This document shows positions 12,859 to 22,951 of a stretch of 32,307 bases of DNA, piece by piece. The position numbers were made by a program, and so were the translations under genes. Source of the DNA: Alphaproteobacteria bacterium (GTDB lineage Bacteria; Pseudomonadota; Alphaproteobacteria; UBA9219). Within the stretch, counting starts at the first letter, position 1; each line of letters opens with the position of its first letter. The notes beneath the pieces were generated by a model. It searched no databases, was not told the origin of the DNA, and saw only the letters and a program-made list of their open reading frames with translations. The stretch spans positions 27,585-59,891 of the forward strand of contig JAQUWX010000001.1 in NCBI GenBank assembly GCA_028692635.1, given 5' to 3'.

Positions 12859-12905
12859 CAGAGTAGAGCCTTCCTGTTTTCGCAACCAGGCAGCCGCTCA
12901 CTCTG
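12859..12905. repeat. Long imperfect stem-loop (CAGAGT-a-GAGC ... CCTG/CAGG ... GCTCACTCTG)
   Basis: Outer stem 12859-12869/12896-12905 with one bulged A; inner CCTG (12873-12876)/CAGG (12887-12890). Begins 20 nt past the tyrA stop on the minus strand. Confidence 0.55.
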
Positions 12906-12924
12906 GCCCCGATAATCTTCCGCG

Positions 12925-13812
12925 TTATTTTTCCGAATTAGCCTTACGCCGAGCCTCGCTTGCACGCGAGAACAACTCTTTGAGCTTGTCCCCATCTCCG
13001 TCGCTGATAGCTTTTTTCAACTCGCCTAAATTTTCGGCAAATTTTTCAACGACTTCTAAAGCGGCCTCGCGGTTGTGGATAAATATGTCTCTCCACATGA
13101 CAGGATCGCTCGCAGCTATTCTTGTGACATCGCGAAAGCCGCCAGCTGAATAGCGAACCAGCTCCATCCCGAAAGCGTCAGACATATCCCTTGCAGTGTT
13201 CATAGTGGTGTATGAAACCATCTGCGGCAAATGAGACGTAGTTGCCAGCGCTCTATCATGCTGATCCGGAGTCATAATCTCAACCTTTGCGCCGAGGCTC
13301 TCCCACAGCGAACGCAAACGCAGCAACGCTTCGGCATTCACATCCGGCAGAGGAGTAAGAATGCACCACCTGCCCTGAAACAGCTCCGCAAAACCAGCAG
13401 CAGGCCCAGATTCCTCGGTCCCCGCAATAGGATGGCCAGGGATAAAGTGAACGGCAGGAGAAAGGAGCGGTAAAATTTCTTCGATCACAGATTTTTTTAC
13501 CGATCCAACGTCGGTAAGAATGCAGCCTGTCGCCAGATGAGAAACTATTTCCCCAGCCACTCTCCCTATGGCTCCGACAGGAGTGCATAAAACAACCAGA
13601 TCCGCAGCCTCAACCGCCTCCTGGTTATCGTCATATGCGGCATCCACCAGACCCAACTCCAAGGCCTGCTGAACGTGGGAAGGATTGGAGTCTCCGCAAA
13701 CTATCTCATCGGCGATTTCATACTCGCGCAAAGCTGAAGCGATAGACGAGCCGATAAGCCCTATCCCGATTATAGCCACGCGTTTGAAATGAGCTTGAGA
13801 GGTCACAGACAT
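12925..13812 (-). CDS. tyrA: Prephenate/arogenate (cyclohexadienyl) dehydrogenase
   Basis: VAIIGIGLIGSSIASALRE Rossmann motif, DVGSVKKSVIEEI, FIPGHPIAGTEESG, ALATTSHLPQMVSY. Confidence 0.92.
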   Translation of the reverse strand: MSVTSQAHFKRVAIIGIGLIGSSIASALREYEIADEIVCGDSNPSHVQQALELGLVDAAYDDNQEAVEAADLVVLCTPVGAIGRVAGEIVSHLATGCILTDVGSVKKSVIEEILPLLSPAVHFIPGHPIAGTEESGPAAGFAELFQGRWCILTPLPDVNAEALLRLRSLWESLGAKVEIMTPDQHDRALATTSHLPQMVSYTTMNTARDMSDAFGMELVRYSAGGFRDVTRIAASDPVMWRDIFIHNREAALEVVEKFAENLGELKKAISDGDGDKLKELFSRASEARRKANSEK

Positions 13813-13866
13813 ATGCGGCTATAGCCCAGAAGTTTTGTTTAATGGATAGGTAAAGAGAGAACCCTA

Positions 13867-14832
13867 TTACCTGCGCCCGATTTTCAGAGGCACAGCATAT
13901 CCACCCATGGGGGCCAAATGCTGCAACCTGCTGCCCAGCATAGCGCGCAGACGAGACAACCTGGTGTCATTGCGCCCTACATAGCCATCCACTTCCACCC
14001 AGAAGGAAATAGGAGCGGACCCACCGCGACCAAGCGTCTGCACAAGCATCTGCCTGACTTTGTATCCAGCCTTTCCGAGAAGACGGCGCATCTCCGCATC
14101 GGGCACATGAACGCACTGAAGAGCAAGCATGCTGCGATCGTCTCCGGTAAGCTCTGGATAAAGCTTTCCGACGATCAGCCCCATGGGAGCGGAATTACGA
14201 GCATTGCTGCGTCCGGGTTTAAGAACCTCGAAAGGCAAAGAAGCGAAAACGGTAAGAACGTTTTTCTTGTCATTAGCCAAAAGAGGCCACCAGGAATCCT
14301 TATCGTTGACATCGGGCGGAGGAACCACAGCCACAGAAACCTTATTGGCCTGCAACGCCTTGATAGCTGCGGCAGCAGAAGCAGCCTCGACCAGCGGAGT
14401 AAAAGATCCATAATGATCGCGAGCCAAATCCCAAAGATCGGCGCCCTTAGAAGGAGCATAAACCGCGACCTTGAGCATGCCTTCATGAAGAGTGAATGCC
14501 GAGATCATCTCTCTCCACAACCGAGAGATAAGCCCCTCAGGCAACTTGCCTTGAGGTCTTGCGACAAGAGCGCGGATCATCTGCGCTTCGCGGCCTGGAC
14601 GTATATGGAGATGTTGTTTAGCTTTAATTTTTCTAACTTGATCGATAATCTCGGCGCGTTCGCGCAGCAAGTCGTGCAGCCCCACATCGATTTGATCTAT
14701 CTGAGCGCGGAAATCGGCGAGCGCTTGTTTGTCAGGATTAACGGCAGCGAATTTTGACGGTGTTTTATGCATGGGCTTAATAGACATGGCCTTACTTTCA
14801 ACTTTAAAGAGCAATGTGTATTTTTCCATCAT
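13867..14832 (-). CDS. Chorismate mutase (AroQ) with C-terminal degenerate prephenate-dehydratase/ACT-like region
   Basis: AroQ-type N-terminus (FRAQIDQIDVGLHDLLRERAEIIDQVRKIKAKQ...RPGREAQMIRAL); the C-terminal 'ISFWVEVDGYVGRNDTRLSRLRAMLGSRLQHLAPMGGYAVPL' resembles a PheA ACT domain. True start may be an internal Met. Confidence 0.8.
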   Translation of the reverse strand: MMEKYTLLFKVESKAMSIKPMHKTPSKFAAVNPDKQALADFRAQIDQIDVGLHDLLRERAEIIDQVRKIKAKQHLHIRPGREAQMIRALVARPQGKLPEGLISRLWREMISAFTLHEGMLKVAVYAPSKGADLWDLARDHYGSFTPLVEAASAAAAIKALQANKVSVAVVPPPDVNDKDSWWPLLANDKKNVLTVFASLPFEVLKPGRSNARNSAPMGLIVGKLYPELTGDDRSMLALQCVHVPDAEMRRLLGKAGYKVRQMLVQTLGRGGSAPISFWVEVDGYVGRNDTRLSRLRAMLGSRLQHLAPMGGYAVPLKIGRR

Positions 14833-14986
14833 ACGGGACTGGTCACAAAAGACGGAAAAAACGCTCTAACTGTTTATGTTGCCGGACAGGTGCCTGCCTC
14901 GGTTCAACAAGCACAGGTTACAACAAAACAGGATTAAAGCCAAATTGCTTTATATTATGCCTGCGATCATAGTAAACGATCGTTGA

Positions 14987-15742
14987 TTAACGATAAGAAT
15001 CGCGCCCCGCAGGAAGGGGATTAGCGGGGAAAGACAGATGTAGAGCTAACCCTCTGGAAGGCGCTCTAGATTTAGTAAAAACCGGAGCATACAGCTGTTT
15101 TCTTGCCTCCATGACGAGAATTCCGCCCATTCCCTGAAACATCCAGCCGACATATTTCTCCCACGCAGCAGCTACAGCCAACAAGAATTTTGATTGCACC
15201 GGAGGAAAATGAAGCCACTTCCATGTGCGATCTATAATAAATCCGTGATCTTTAAGAGCGTTTTTCAATTGATCCGAAGAATAGGGCTGCCCTGTCCCGA
15301 AAGGAGTTTTATCGCTATGAGCCCAACATCCGCGACGATTTGGCACGATTATAAGAGCTTTTCCTTCTCCCTTAAGAACGCGCCAAACTTCTTTTAGAAC
15401 GGCATTGGCATCCTCGGCTCCCTCGAGAGCATGCATCATAACGACTCTATCGACGGAGTCGTCCGCGAACGGCAGCAACCTGAGATCTGCCAATCCGACA
15501 AGATTAGCCCCATCCGAAGGCCAATAAACGCCCCCCTGCACCCCAGCCATCACGGAAACAAGCCTTTTGACCTCTGACAAATAAGGGCGCAGCAAAGGAA
15601 TAACATATCCGACGGCGAGGACGTTCTCATCCGAAGCAGCCACAGGCCATGCGCGGCGCAGCCGAGCGCGCAGAACGCCAACAACCACCTTTCCCAGGGG
15701 GCTAGCGTAAAATTCCCTTAACTCTATAACGTCCGTTGTCAT
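14987..15742 (-). CDS. Class I SAM-dependent methyltransferase-like protein
   Basis: MTTDVIELREFYASPLGKVVVGVLRARLR..., LPFADDSVDRVVMMHALEGAEDANAVLKEVWRVLKGEGKALIIVPN. ORF opens at 15799; 15742 or 15751 are likelier starts because the longer ORF overlaps gloB. Confidence 0.85.
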   Translation of the reverse strand: MTTDVIELREFYASPLGKVVVGVLRARLRRAWPVAASDENVLAVGYVIPLLRPYLSEVKRLVSVMAGVQGGVYWPSDGANLVGLADLRLLPFADDSVDRVVMMHALEGAEDANAVLKEVWRVLKGEGKALIIVPNRRGCWAHSDKTPFGTGQPYSSDQLKNALKDHGFIIDRTWKWLHFPPVQSKFLLAVAAAWEKYVGWMFQGMGGILVMEARKQLYAPVFTKSRAPSRGLALHLSFPANPLPAGRDSYR

Positions 15743-15773
15743 TAACCTCATGTTAGCATGATTTGGGCAGATT

Positions 15774-16571
15774 ATGGATATGGGATTCTCGATCGACATA
15801 CTCCCGGCTCTAGCCGATAACTACATCTATATGGTCAGCGATAGCGACCTTGGACTTGCTATGGCCGTTGATCCGGGCGACGCCGATGTCGTGCGGCGCT
15901 TTTTGCAGAAAAAAGACCTGCACCTGGCGCTAATTCTCAATACGCACCACCACTCCGACCACATAAACGGCAATGAAAAGCTGCAAAAAGAATACGGCTC
16001 GCCGATTGTGGGCCCGGACAAGGAAAAGCACCACATAAACGGCATGACGCGTGGATTGTCTCAGGGCGATGTGGTCACATTCTCCGACCTGCGCGGAGAG
16101 GTAATAGAAACCCCGGGCCACACCTCCGGACACATATCGTTCTATTTTCCCTCACTAAAAGCGCTGTTTTGCGGCGACACCCTTTTCTCTCTCGGCTGCG
16201 GCAGAATGTTCGAGGGCAACGCTGTCCAGTTATGGGATTCGTTGATGACTATAAGAAAACTGCCTGACGACACACTTGTTTATTGCGGTCATGAATACAC
16301 CGAGAAAAACTCTAAATTCGCGATGCTGCTCGACAAGGACAATTCCGAATTAAAGCTCCGCGTAGCCGAGGTAAACGATCTGCGCCGCAAAGGACTGCCT
16401 ACACTGCCGGTAAAGCTTGGCATGGAGAAAAAAACCAATCCATTCCTACGAGTTGATTGCCAGGATTTTCAAAACACGCTCAACAAGAACGGATTTCCTG
16501 TGCAAGGAACCGACCCCGCCGCAATATTCGGAGCGCTCCGTGCGGCTAAAGACAGATTCAATCCGGGATAA
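15774..16571 (+). CDS. gloB: Hydroxyacylglutathione hydrolase (glyoxalase II)
   Basis: THHHSDHINGN metal-binding motif, ETPGHTSGHISFY, FCGDTLFSLGCGRMFEG, YCGHEYTEKN. Confidence 0.96.
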   Translation: MDMGFSIDILPALADNYIYMVSDSDLGLAMAVDPGDADVVRRFLQKKDLHLALILNTHHHSDHINGNEKLQKEYGSPIVGPDKEKHHINGMTRGLSQGDVVTFSDLRGEVIETPGHTSGHISFYFPSLKALFCGDTLFSLGCGRMFEGNAVQLWDSLMTIRKLPDDTLVYCGHEYTEKNSKFAMLLDKDNSELKLRVAEVNDLRRKGLPTLPVKLGMEKKTNPFLRVDCQDFQNTLNKNGFPVQGTDPAAIFGALRAAKDRFNPG

Positions 16572-16574
16572 AAA

Positions 16575-16608
16575 AACGGCGCGTAAAACCGAAATTTTAC
16601 ACGCCGTT
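16575..16608. terminator. Bidirectional intrinsic terminator between convergent gloB and phbB
   Basis: AACGGCG-c-GTAAAA / ccgaaa / TTTTAC-a-CGCCGTT, one C-A mismatch, followed by gattttctt on the plus strand and preceded by an A6 run. Confidence 0.8.
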
Positions 16609-16629
16609 GATTTTCTTAAATCAGCGAAA

Positions 16630-17361
16630 TTACATAAGGTACTGCGCGCCATTCAGGTTAAAGGTAGCGCCGCTGGTGAATGAAGATGCATCGCTGGCAA
16701 GGAAAACGACCATATGAGCGATTTCCTCAACCTTACCCAAACGCTTTACCGGTATCTTGGCAACGATCTTCTCAAGGACTTCCGGAGAAATAGCGCGAAC
16801 CATATCAGTCTCGATATATCCGGGAGCGATAGCGTTCACGGTAATTCCCTTAGACGCGCCTTCTAAAGCGAGAGCCTTGGTAAATCCGATAATGCCAGCT
16901 TTAGCCGCGGAATAATTGGTCTGCCCGGCTTGCCCGGCCTGCCCGTTGATCGAGCTAATGCTGATGATGCGCCCAAAACCACGTTCACGCATGCCCTCGA
17001 TAACCAGACGAGACATGTTGAACACGGAGTCAAGATTAGTCTCCATAACCTCATGCCACTGCGCCTGAGTCATCTTGTGCAAGAAACCGTCACGAGTAAT
17101 GCCGGCATTATTTATAAGAACTTCGACCGGCCCCAAATCTTTCTCTATCTTGGCGAGATTTTCCTTGCAGGCGTCGAACTTGCTGACGTCGAACTTATAG
17201 GTGGCAACTCCGGTTTGTTCGGAAAAAGCAGCGGCGGCTTTGTCGTTTCCGGCATATGTCGCAGCTACTTTATATCCTTCCGCATGCAATGCCGAGCTGA
17301 TAGCCGCACCAATGCCACGGGTGCCGCCTGTTACGACGGCCACTCTTTTATGCTTAGTCAT
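16630..17361 (-). CDS. phbB: Acetoacetyl-CoA reductase (PHB synthesis)
   Basis: SDR family: VAVVTGGTRGIGAAI, LINNAGITRDGFLHKM, ISISSINGQAGQAGQTNYSAAKAG, NAIAPGYIETDMV. Confidence 0.95.
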   Translation of the reverse strand: MTKHKRVAVVTGGTRGIGAAISSALHAEGYKVAATYAGNDKAAAAFSEQTGVATYKFDVSKFDACKENLAKIEKDLGPVEVLINNAGITRDGFLHKMTQAQWHEVMETNLDSVFNMSRLVIEGMRERGFGRIISISSINGQAGQAGQTNYSAAKAGIIGFTKALALEGASKGITVNAIAPGYIETDMVRAISPEVLEKIVAKIPVKRLGKVEEIAHMVVFLASDASSFTSGATFNLNGAQYLM

Positions 17362-17415
17362 AATGTTTTCTCCCTTGTTGTTTTTTTTGTTTTTTGTCTT
17401 TTTTGACTTACTTAA

Positions 17416-17458
17416 AAACGTGGCGCCTCGACGCTATTCACATCCAAGCGCCACGTTT
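17416..17458 (-). terminator. Intrinsic terminator downstream of phbA, upstream of phbB
   Basis: 11-bp perfect stem AAACGTGGCGC (17416-17426)/GCGCCACGTTT (17448-17458), 21-nt loop; minus strand reads GCGCCACGTTTTTAAG. Confidence 0.75.
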
Positions 17459-17475
17459 CTTTTTCTTATAGTTAC

Positions 17476-18654
17476 TTAACCACGCTCGACCGCGAGGGAT
17501 ATTCCCATGCCGCCGCCGATGCAAAGAGTAGCAATGCCTCTCTTAGCGCCACGACGCTGCAACTCGTACATCAAAGTGACGAGAATGCGGCATCCCGAAG
17601 CGCCGATCGGATGGCCGAGAGCAACTGCGCCGCCATTCACGTTAACGCGAGAGACATCCCATCCCATATCGCGGTTCACAGCGATAGACTGAACGGCGAA
17701 AGCTTCGTTAGCTTCGATCAAATCGAGATCGCCGACTTTCCAACCGAGCTTATCGAGCAAAGCCTTGCTGGAAGCGACAGGACCGACGCCCATGATCGCA
17801 GGATCAACGCCGCGTGTAGCCCAACCGACTATGCGGGCCAAAGGCGTCAGGCCACGCTTGGAAGCTTCAGCCTCGGACATGACAACGACGGCAGCAGCGC
17901 TATCGTTAATGCCTGAGGCATTACCGGCAGTCACAGTTCCGTCTTTAAGAAAAGCTGGCTTTAACTTGGTCAGCATATCCATGGTCGCGCCAAGACGGGG
18001 ATATTCATCCTGTTCGAAGACCACATCGCCCTTACGTCCTTTGATTACGACGGGAACGATTTCATCCTTAAACTTACCAGCCTTGATCGCAGCTTCGCAC
18101 TTGGCTTGAGAATCAAGAGCGAAAGCGTCTTGTTCTTCGCGAGTAATGCCATATTGCTTGGCGACGTTTTCGGCAGTCACACCCATGTGATACTTGTTGA
18201 ACACGTCGGTCAAACCGTCGCTTATCATAGTATCGATCAAAGTGCCGTTGCCCATACGAACGCCATCGCGAAGATGAATGCCATGAACCGACTGGCTCAT
18301 GCTTTCCATACCGCCAGCGACGACGATATCGATTTCGCCGGATAGAACAGCCATATAAGCGTTAGCAACGGAACGCAGACCCGAACCGCAAATTTGGTTT
18401 ACGGCATAAGCGGTGCGTTCCTGAGGGACTCCGGCAGCCATAGCAGCCTGACGAGCAGGCCCCATTCCCTGAGCAGAACCAAGAACCTGACCCATGATAA
18501 CTTCTTTGACGTCTGCCGGAGAAAGCTTAGCGCGTTCGATAGCGCCTTTAATAGCGACAGCGCCCAAAGCGCAAGCAGGTTGACTTGCAAGCGCTCCATT
18601 GAAAGAACCGATCGCAGTGCGTGCGGCTGAAACGATGACTACATTATTTGACAT
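17476..18654 (-). CDS. phbA: Acetyl-CoA acetyltransferase (thiolase)
   Basis: MSNNVVIVSAARTAIGSFNGALA, NQICGSGLRSV, GGMESMSQS, NVNGGAVALGHPIGASGCRIL, CIGGGMGISLAVE. ORF extends to 18699 but MSNN is the family-typical start. Confidence 0.96.
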   Translation of the reverse strand: MSNNVVIVSAARTAIGSFNGALASQPACALGAVAIKGAIERAKLSPADVKEVIMGQVLGSAQGMGPARQAAMAAGVPQERTAYAVNQICGSGLRSVANAYMAVLSGEIDIVVAGGMESMSQSVHGIHLRDGVRMGNGTLIDTMISDGLTDVFNKYHMGVTAENVAKQYGITREEQDAFALDSQAKCEAAIKAGKFKDEIVPVVIKGRKGDVVFEQDEYPRLGATMDMLTKLKPAFLKDGTVTAGNASGINDSAAAVVVMSEAEASKRGLTPLARIVGWATRGVDPAIMGVGPVASSKALLDKLGWKVGDLDLIEANEAFAVQSIAVNRDMGWDVSRVNVNGGAVALGHPIGASGCRILVTLMYELQRRGAKRGIATLCIGGGMGISLAVERG

Positions 18655-18809
18655 AGGATGAACTCCTGATTGAGGGAAGCAAGAAAAGAACCTGCCCACA
18701 TTAGGAGAGCGAACACATCAAATCAAGCATTCACAGGAGAAATAACGAAAGTAGCAACGCACCCGCACATGCTGCATCGCAACATTGGATTCGGGATCGA
18801 AACGTATTG

Positions 18810-20594
18810 CTAGATTGATGCGGGTAGCTGAACTACAAAGCGAGCGCCGGTTATCCTCCCGGCAGCGTCGAGTATATTTTCCGCCCAAATACGGCCTCTA
18901 TGAGCCTCTATTATTTGTTTAGAAATACTTAAGCCAAGACCGGAGTGTGTTCCGAATTTCTCGCTTTTAGGGCGCTCGCTATAGAAACGATCGAAGATAT
19001 TGGTGAGTTTATTTTCTGGAATTCCCGGTCCTTCGTCCTCGACTATAACCAATACGGTGCCCTTGTATGACTTTGCCCCGATCATAACGCACCCGTGAGG
19101 GGGAGAAAACGACAGAGCGTTAGATATAAGGTTTTGCAAAACCTGAACCAGCCTTACCTCTACGCCGCGAACGATAATCTTCTCCGTCGGCATTTCCGCG
19201 AGAATTACCTCGGCTATTTTTCTGTGTTTTTTATCGACGTCTGGATCGGACATCACCCTGTAGAAATCGGTCAGAGTCAAAAGCATTTGATTTATGTTTA
19301 TAGGAACGGCTTCATCGCGGCTAAGCTCGGCATCGAGACGAGAAGCATTCGAAATATCGCTTATCAAACGATCCAGGCGATCGACATCGTCACGGATAAC
19401 AACCATCAGGCGGCGCTGCATGGAAGGATCCTGCACCCGCTCAGCCGTCTCCACAGCGCTACGCAAAGATGTAAGCGGATTTTTTATCTCATGAGCGACA
19501 TCGGCGGCGAAATTTTCTATCGATCCTATTCTCTGAGCCAAAGCCGCAGTCATATCGCGCAAAGCAGCGGACAAATCTCCGATCTCATCCTTGCGTGAGC
19601 TGAAATCGGGAATAACGTTCTTGTTAAGAAGGTTCGCCGTCCCGGCCAAACCTATAATCTGCATCTGTCCGTGACGCACGCCTTCTGCCGCCTGAGCCAA
19701 AAGCCTGATGGGCCGAGCGATAGCCCGAGCCAGATATAAGGACAGCAAAGTAGTAATAAACAAGGTTATGGTGAAAATTTTAAGAATATCCAGCCGCACC
19801 TCGCGAATAGCCTCATCGATAGAGTTGTCAGGCCGAGAAAGCATCAAAGCGCCAAGCACCTGCTTATATCTCTGCACCGGAACGGCCACCGCAAGCAGCA
19901 ACCCGCCTTTAGGCAATCTCCAAACCTGAGTTGCACGTTCTCCTTGAGCGGCTTTTTTCACGATGTCATATTGATTGCCGCGTTGAATATGTTCTTCTTG
20001 ATACACCGGAAACTGCTGTTTCTCGACAAGCCTATCGATAAAATCGAAGGCACTCATGATAAAATTACTGAACCATGACTGATCGGCGAAAGAAGACTTT
20101 AATTCCTCGACCTGTATTTTACCCATACGTCCAAGCAGAATACTGCTATCCGCAATAAGAGTATTGCCGACGCCGAACAAGCGAGTGCGAGTATCTGTAG
20201 CTTCGACGAGGCGACGTATCATAAGTCGCGATAAAAGAGGAGATAGGATATTGCGCTCATCGTCATCGATAACGACGGCGCCCTCGCCCAAAGCGCTTGC
20301 CGAAAGGCGAGCCTGTAGTTGTAAAGCCTCGAGAGATGAATCTATCAAGCGATCCTGATAGCGGCTGAGATAAAGCACGCTTCCCACGAGAATAGCCAAA
20401 GCCATAACGTTGACAGCCAGGATTCTCAACATAAGGGGGGACAAATAACGCTCTTCGTGAACGTCCGAGGAAACCCGGTTGTGCCATTTCTCCCAATGCT
20501 CCCGCACAGCACGAAACGCCGAGCGGCAGGGATTAGAGCCAGCGAACGCGATAATGCCGGAGCTAATCCTCCTTATATTTATACCCAACTCCAT
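18810..20594 (-). CDS. chvG: Sensor histidine kinase, ChvG/ExoS-like
   Basis: Two TM segments flanking a periplasmic sensor domain, HAMP, H-box [18 protein letters not shown]-box [13 protein letters not shown]-boxes DEGPGIPE...[14 protein letters not shown]; directly downstream of a ChvI-like regulator. Start uncertain. Confidence 0.88.
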   Translation of the reverse strand: MELGINIRRISSGIIAFAGSNPCRSAFRAVREHWEKWHNRVSSDVHEERYLSPLMLRILAVNVMALAILVGSVLYLSRYQDRLIDSSLEALQLQARLSASALGEGAVVIDDDERNILSPLLSRLMIRRLVEATDTRTRLFGVGNTLIADSSILLGRMGKIQVEELKSSFADQSWFSNFIMSAFDFIDRLVEKQQFPVYQEEHIQRGNQYDIVKKAAQGERATQVWRLPKGGLLLAVAVPVQRYKQVLGALMLSRPDNSIDEAIREVRLDILKIFTITLFITTLLSLYLARAIARPIRLLAQAAEGVRHGQMQIIGLAGTANLLNKNVIPDFSSRKDEIGDLSAALRDMTAALAQRIGSIENFAADVAHEIKNPLTSLRSAVETAERVQDPSMQRRLMVVIRDDVDRLDRLISDISNASRLDAELSRDEAVPININQMLLTLTDFYRVMSDPDVDKKHRKIAEVILAEMPTEKIIVRGVEVRLVQVLQNLISNALSFSPPHGCVMIGAKSYKGTVLVIVEDEGPGIPENKLTNIFDRFYSERPKSEKFGTHSGLGLSISKQIIEAHRGRIWAENILDAAGRITGARFVVQLPASI

Positions 20595-21276
20595 AAAGCG
20601 TCTCTATCTGCTCGAAGGAAGAATCTACTACGCGGAACTTCTTGCGCAGGCGTTTTATGTGGCTGTCTATAGTGCGATCGTCAACATATACGGACTCTCC
20701 GTAAGCCGCATCCATAAGTTGATCGCGACTTTTCACATGGCCCACCCGTTGCGCCAGAGCCTTCACGAGAAGAAACTCTGTCACAGTAAGATCGACCGAA
20801 GCATTTTTCCATGTGCACACATGCCTGGCGCTATCCAGCATAAGCTCTCCGCGCACCATCACGTTTGCAGGATCGGGAGTAGTAACGGGCTGCTGACGCA
20901 GTTGCTCCCGACGCAACAAGGCGCGAATGCGAGCCATCAGGAGAACCTGCGAGAACGGCTTAGTAATATAGTCATCCGCCCCCATGCGCAGGCCCATGAC
21001 CTCATCGACTTCCTCGTCTTTAGAAGTAAGAAATATGACCGGCATATTCTGAGTAGAGGGAGATTGCTTCAAGCGCTGTAACAGCTCCATCCCGTTCAAC
21101 CTGGGCATCTTGATATCAAGCACCGCAAGATCGGCAGGACGCTGCATAAGTCCGTGCAAAGCCTCGTCACCATCTGAATACGTGCGAACCTCAAACCCCT
21201 CGGCCTCCAAAGCGATGCTTACGGAAGTCAGGATATTACGATCGTCATCGACTAAAACTATGTTCTGCTGAGTCAT
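20563..21276 (-). CDS. chvI: OmpR-family response regulator, ChvI-like
   Basis: [79 protein letters not shown]-terminal winged-helix. Confidence 0.93.
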   Translation of the reverse strand: MTQQNIVLVDDDRNILTSVSIALEAEGFEVRTYSDGDEALHGLMQRPADLAVLDIKMPRLNGMELLQRLKQSPSTQNMPVIFLTSKDEEVDEVMGLRMGADDYITKPFSQVLLMARIRALLRREQLRQQPVTTPDPANVMVRGELMLDSARHVCTWKNASVDLTVTEFLLVKALAQRVGHVKSRDQLMDAAYGESVYVDDRTIDSHIKRLRKKFRVVDSSFEQIETLYGVGYKYKED

Positions 21277-21400
21277 TCAAATTCTCCGGGAAATCCCATA
21301 TCCAGCCACGACACTGAAGTTTTTCATAAAAACAGCCATTGGTAAACACACTGATTATGACAATTATTAGGCATATTTACTGCTTTACCCGGGGCCTTAG

Positions 21401-22942
<1,542 letters not shown>

Positions 22943-22951
22943 GAACGAATA

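Noticed and set aside
12718-12915. 65-aa plus-strand ORF in the leuA-tyrA gap
   Set aside because: Runs through both stem-loops and starts upstream of the candidate promoter; no protein-like features, so better explained as noncoding.
13918-14757. 279-aa plus-strand ORF antisense to the chorismate mutase gene
   Set aside because: Overlaps a gene with recognisable AroQ motifs; no recognisable domain and a spurious-looking composition.
14980-14995. ATCGTT-gatt-AACGAT inverted repeat near the methyltransferase stop codon
   Set aside because: Short AT-rich 6-bp stem without a clear T-tract; insufficient to call a terminator.
18740-18795. TGC-rich sequence (catgctgcatcgcaacat) upstream of phbA as a possible PhaR-type operator
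   Set aside because: Motif recollection too loose and a single copy; not supportable from sequence alone.
20479-21081. 200-aa plus-strand ORF antisense to chvI
   Set aside because: Antisense to a clear response regulator; no recognisable motifs.
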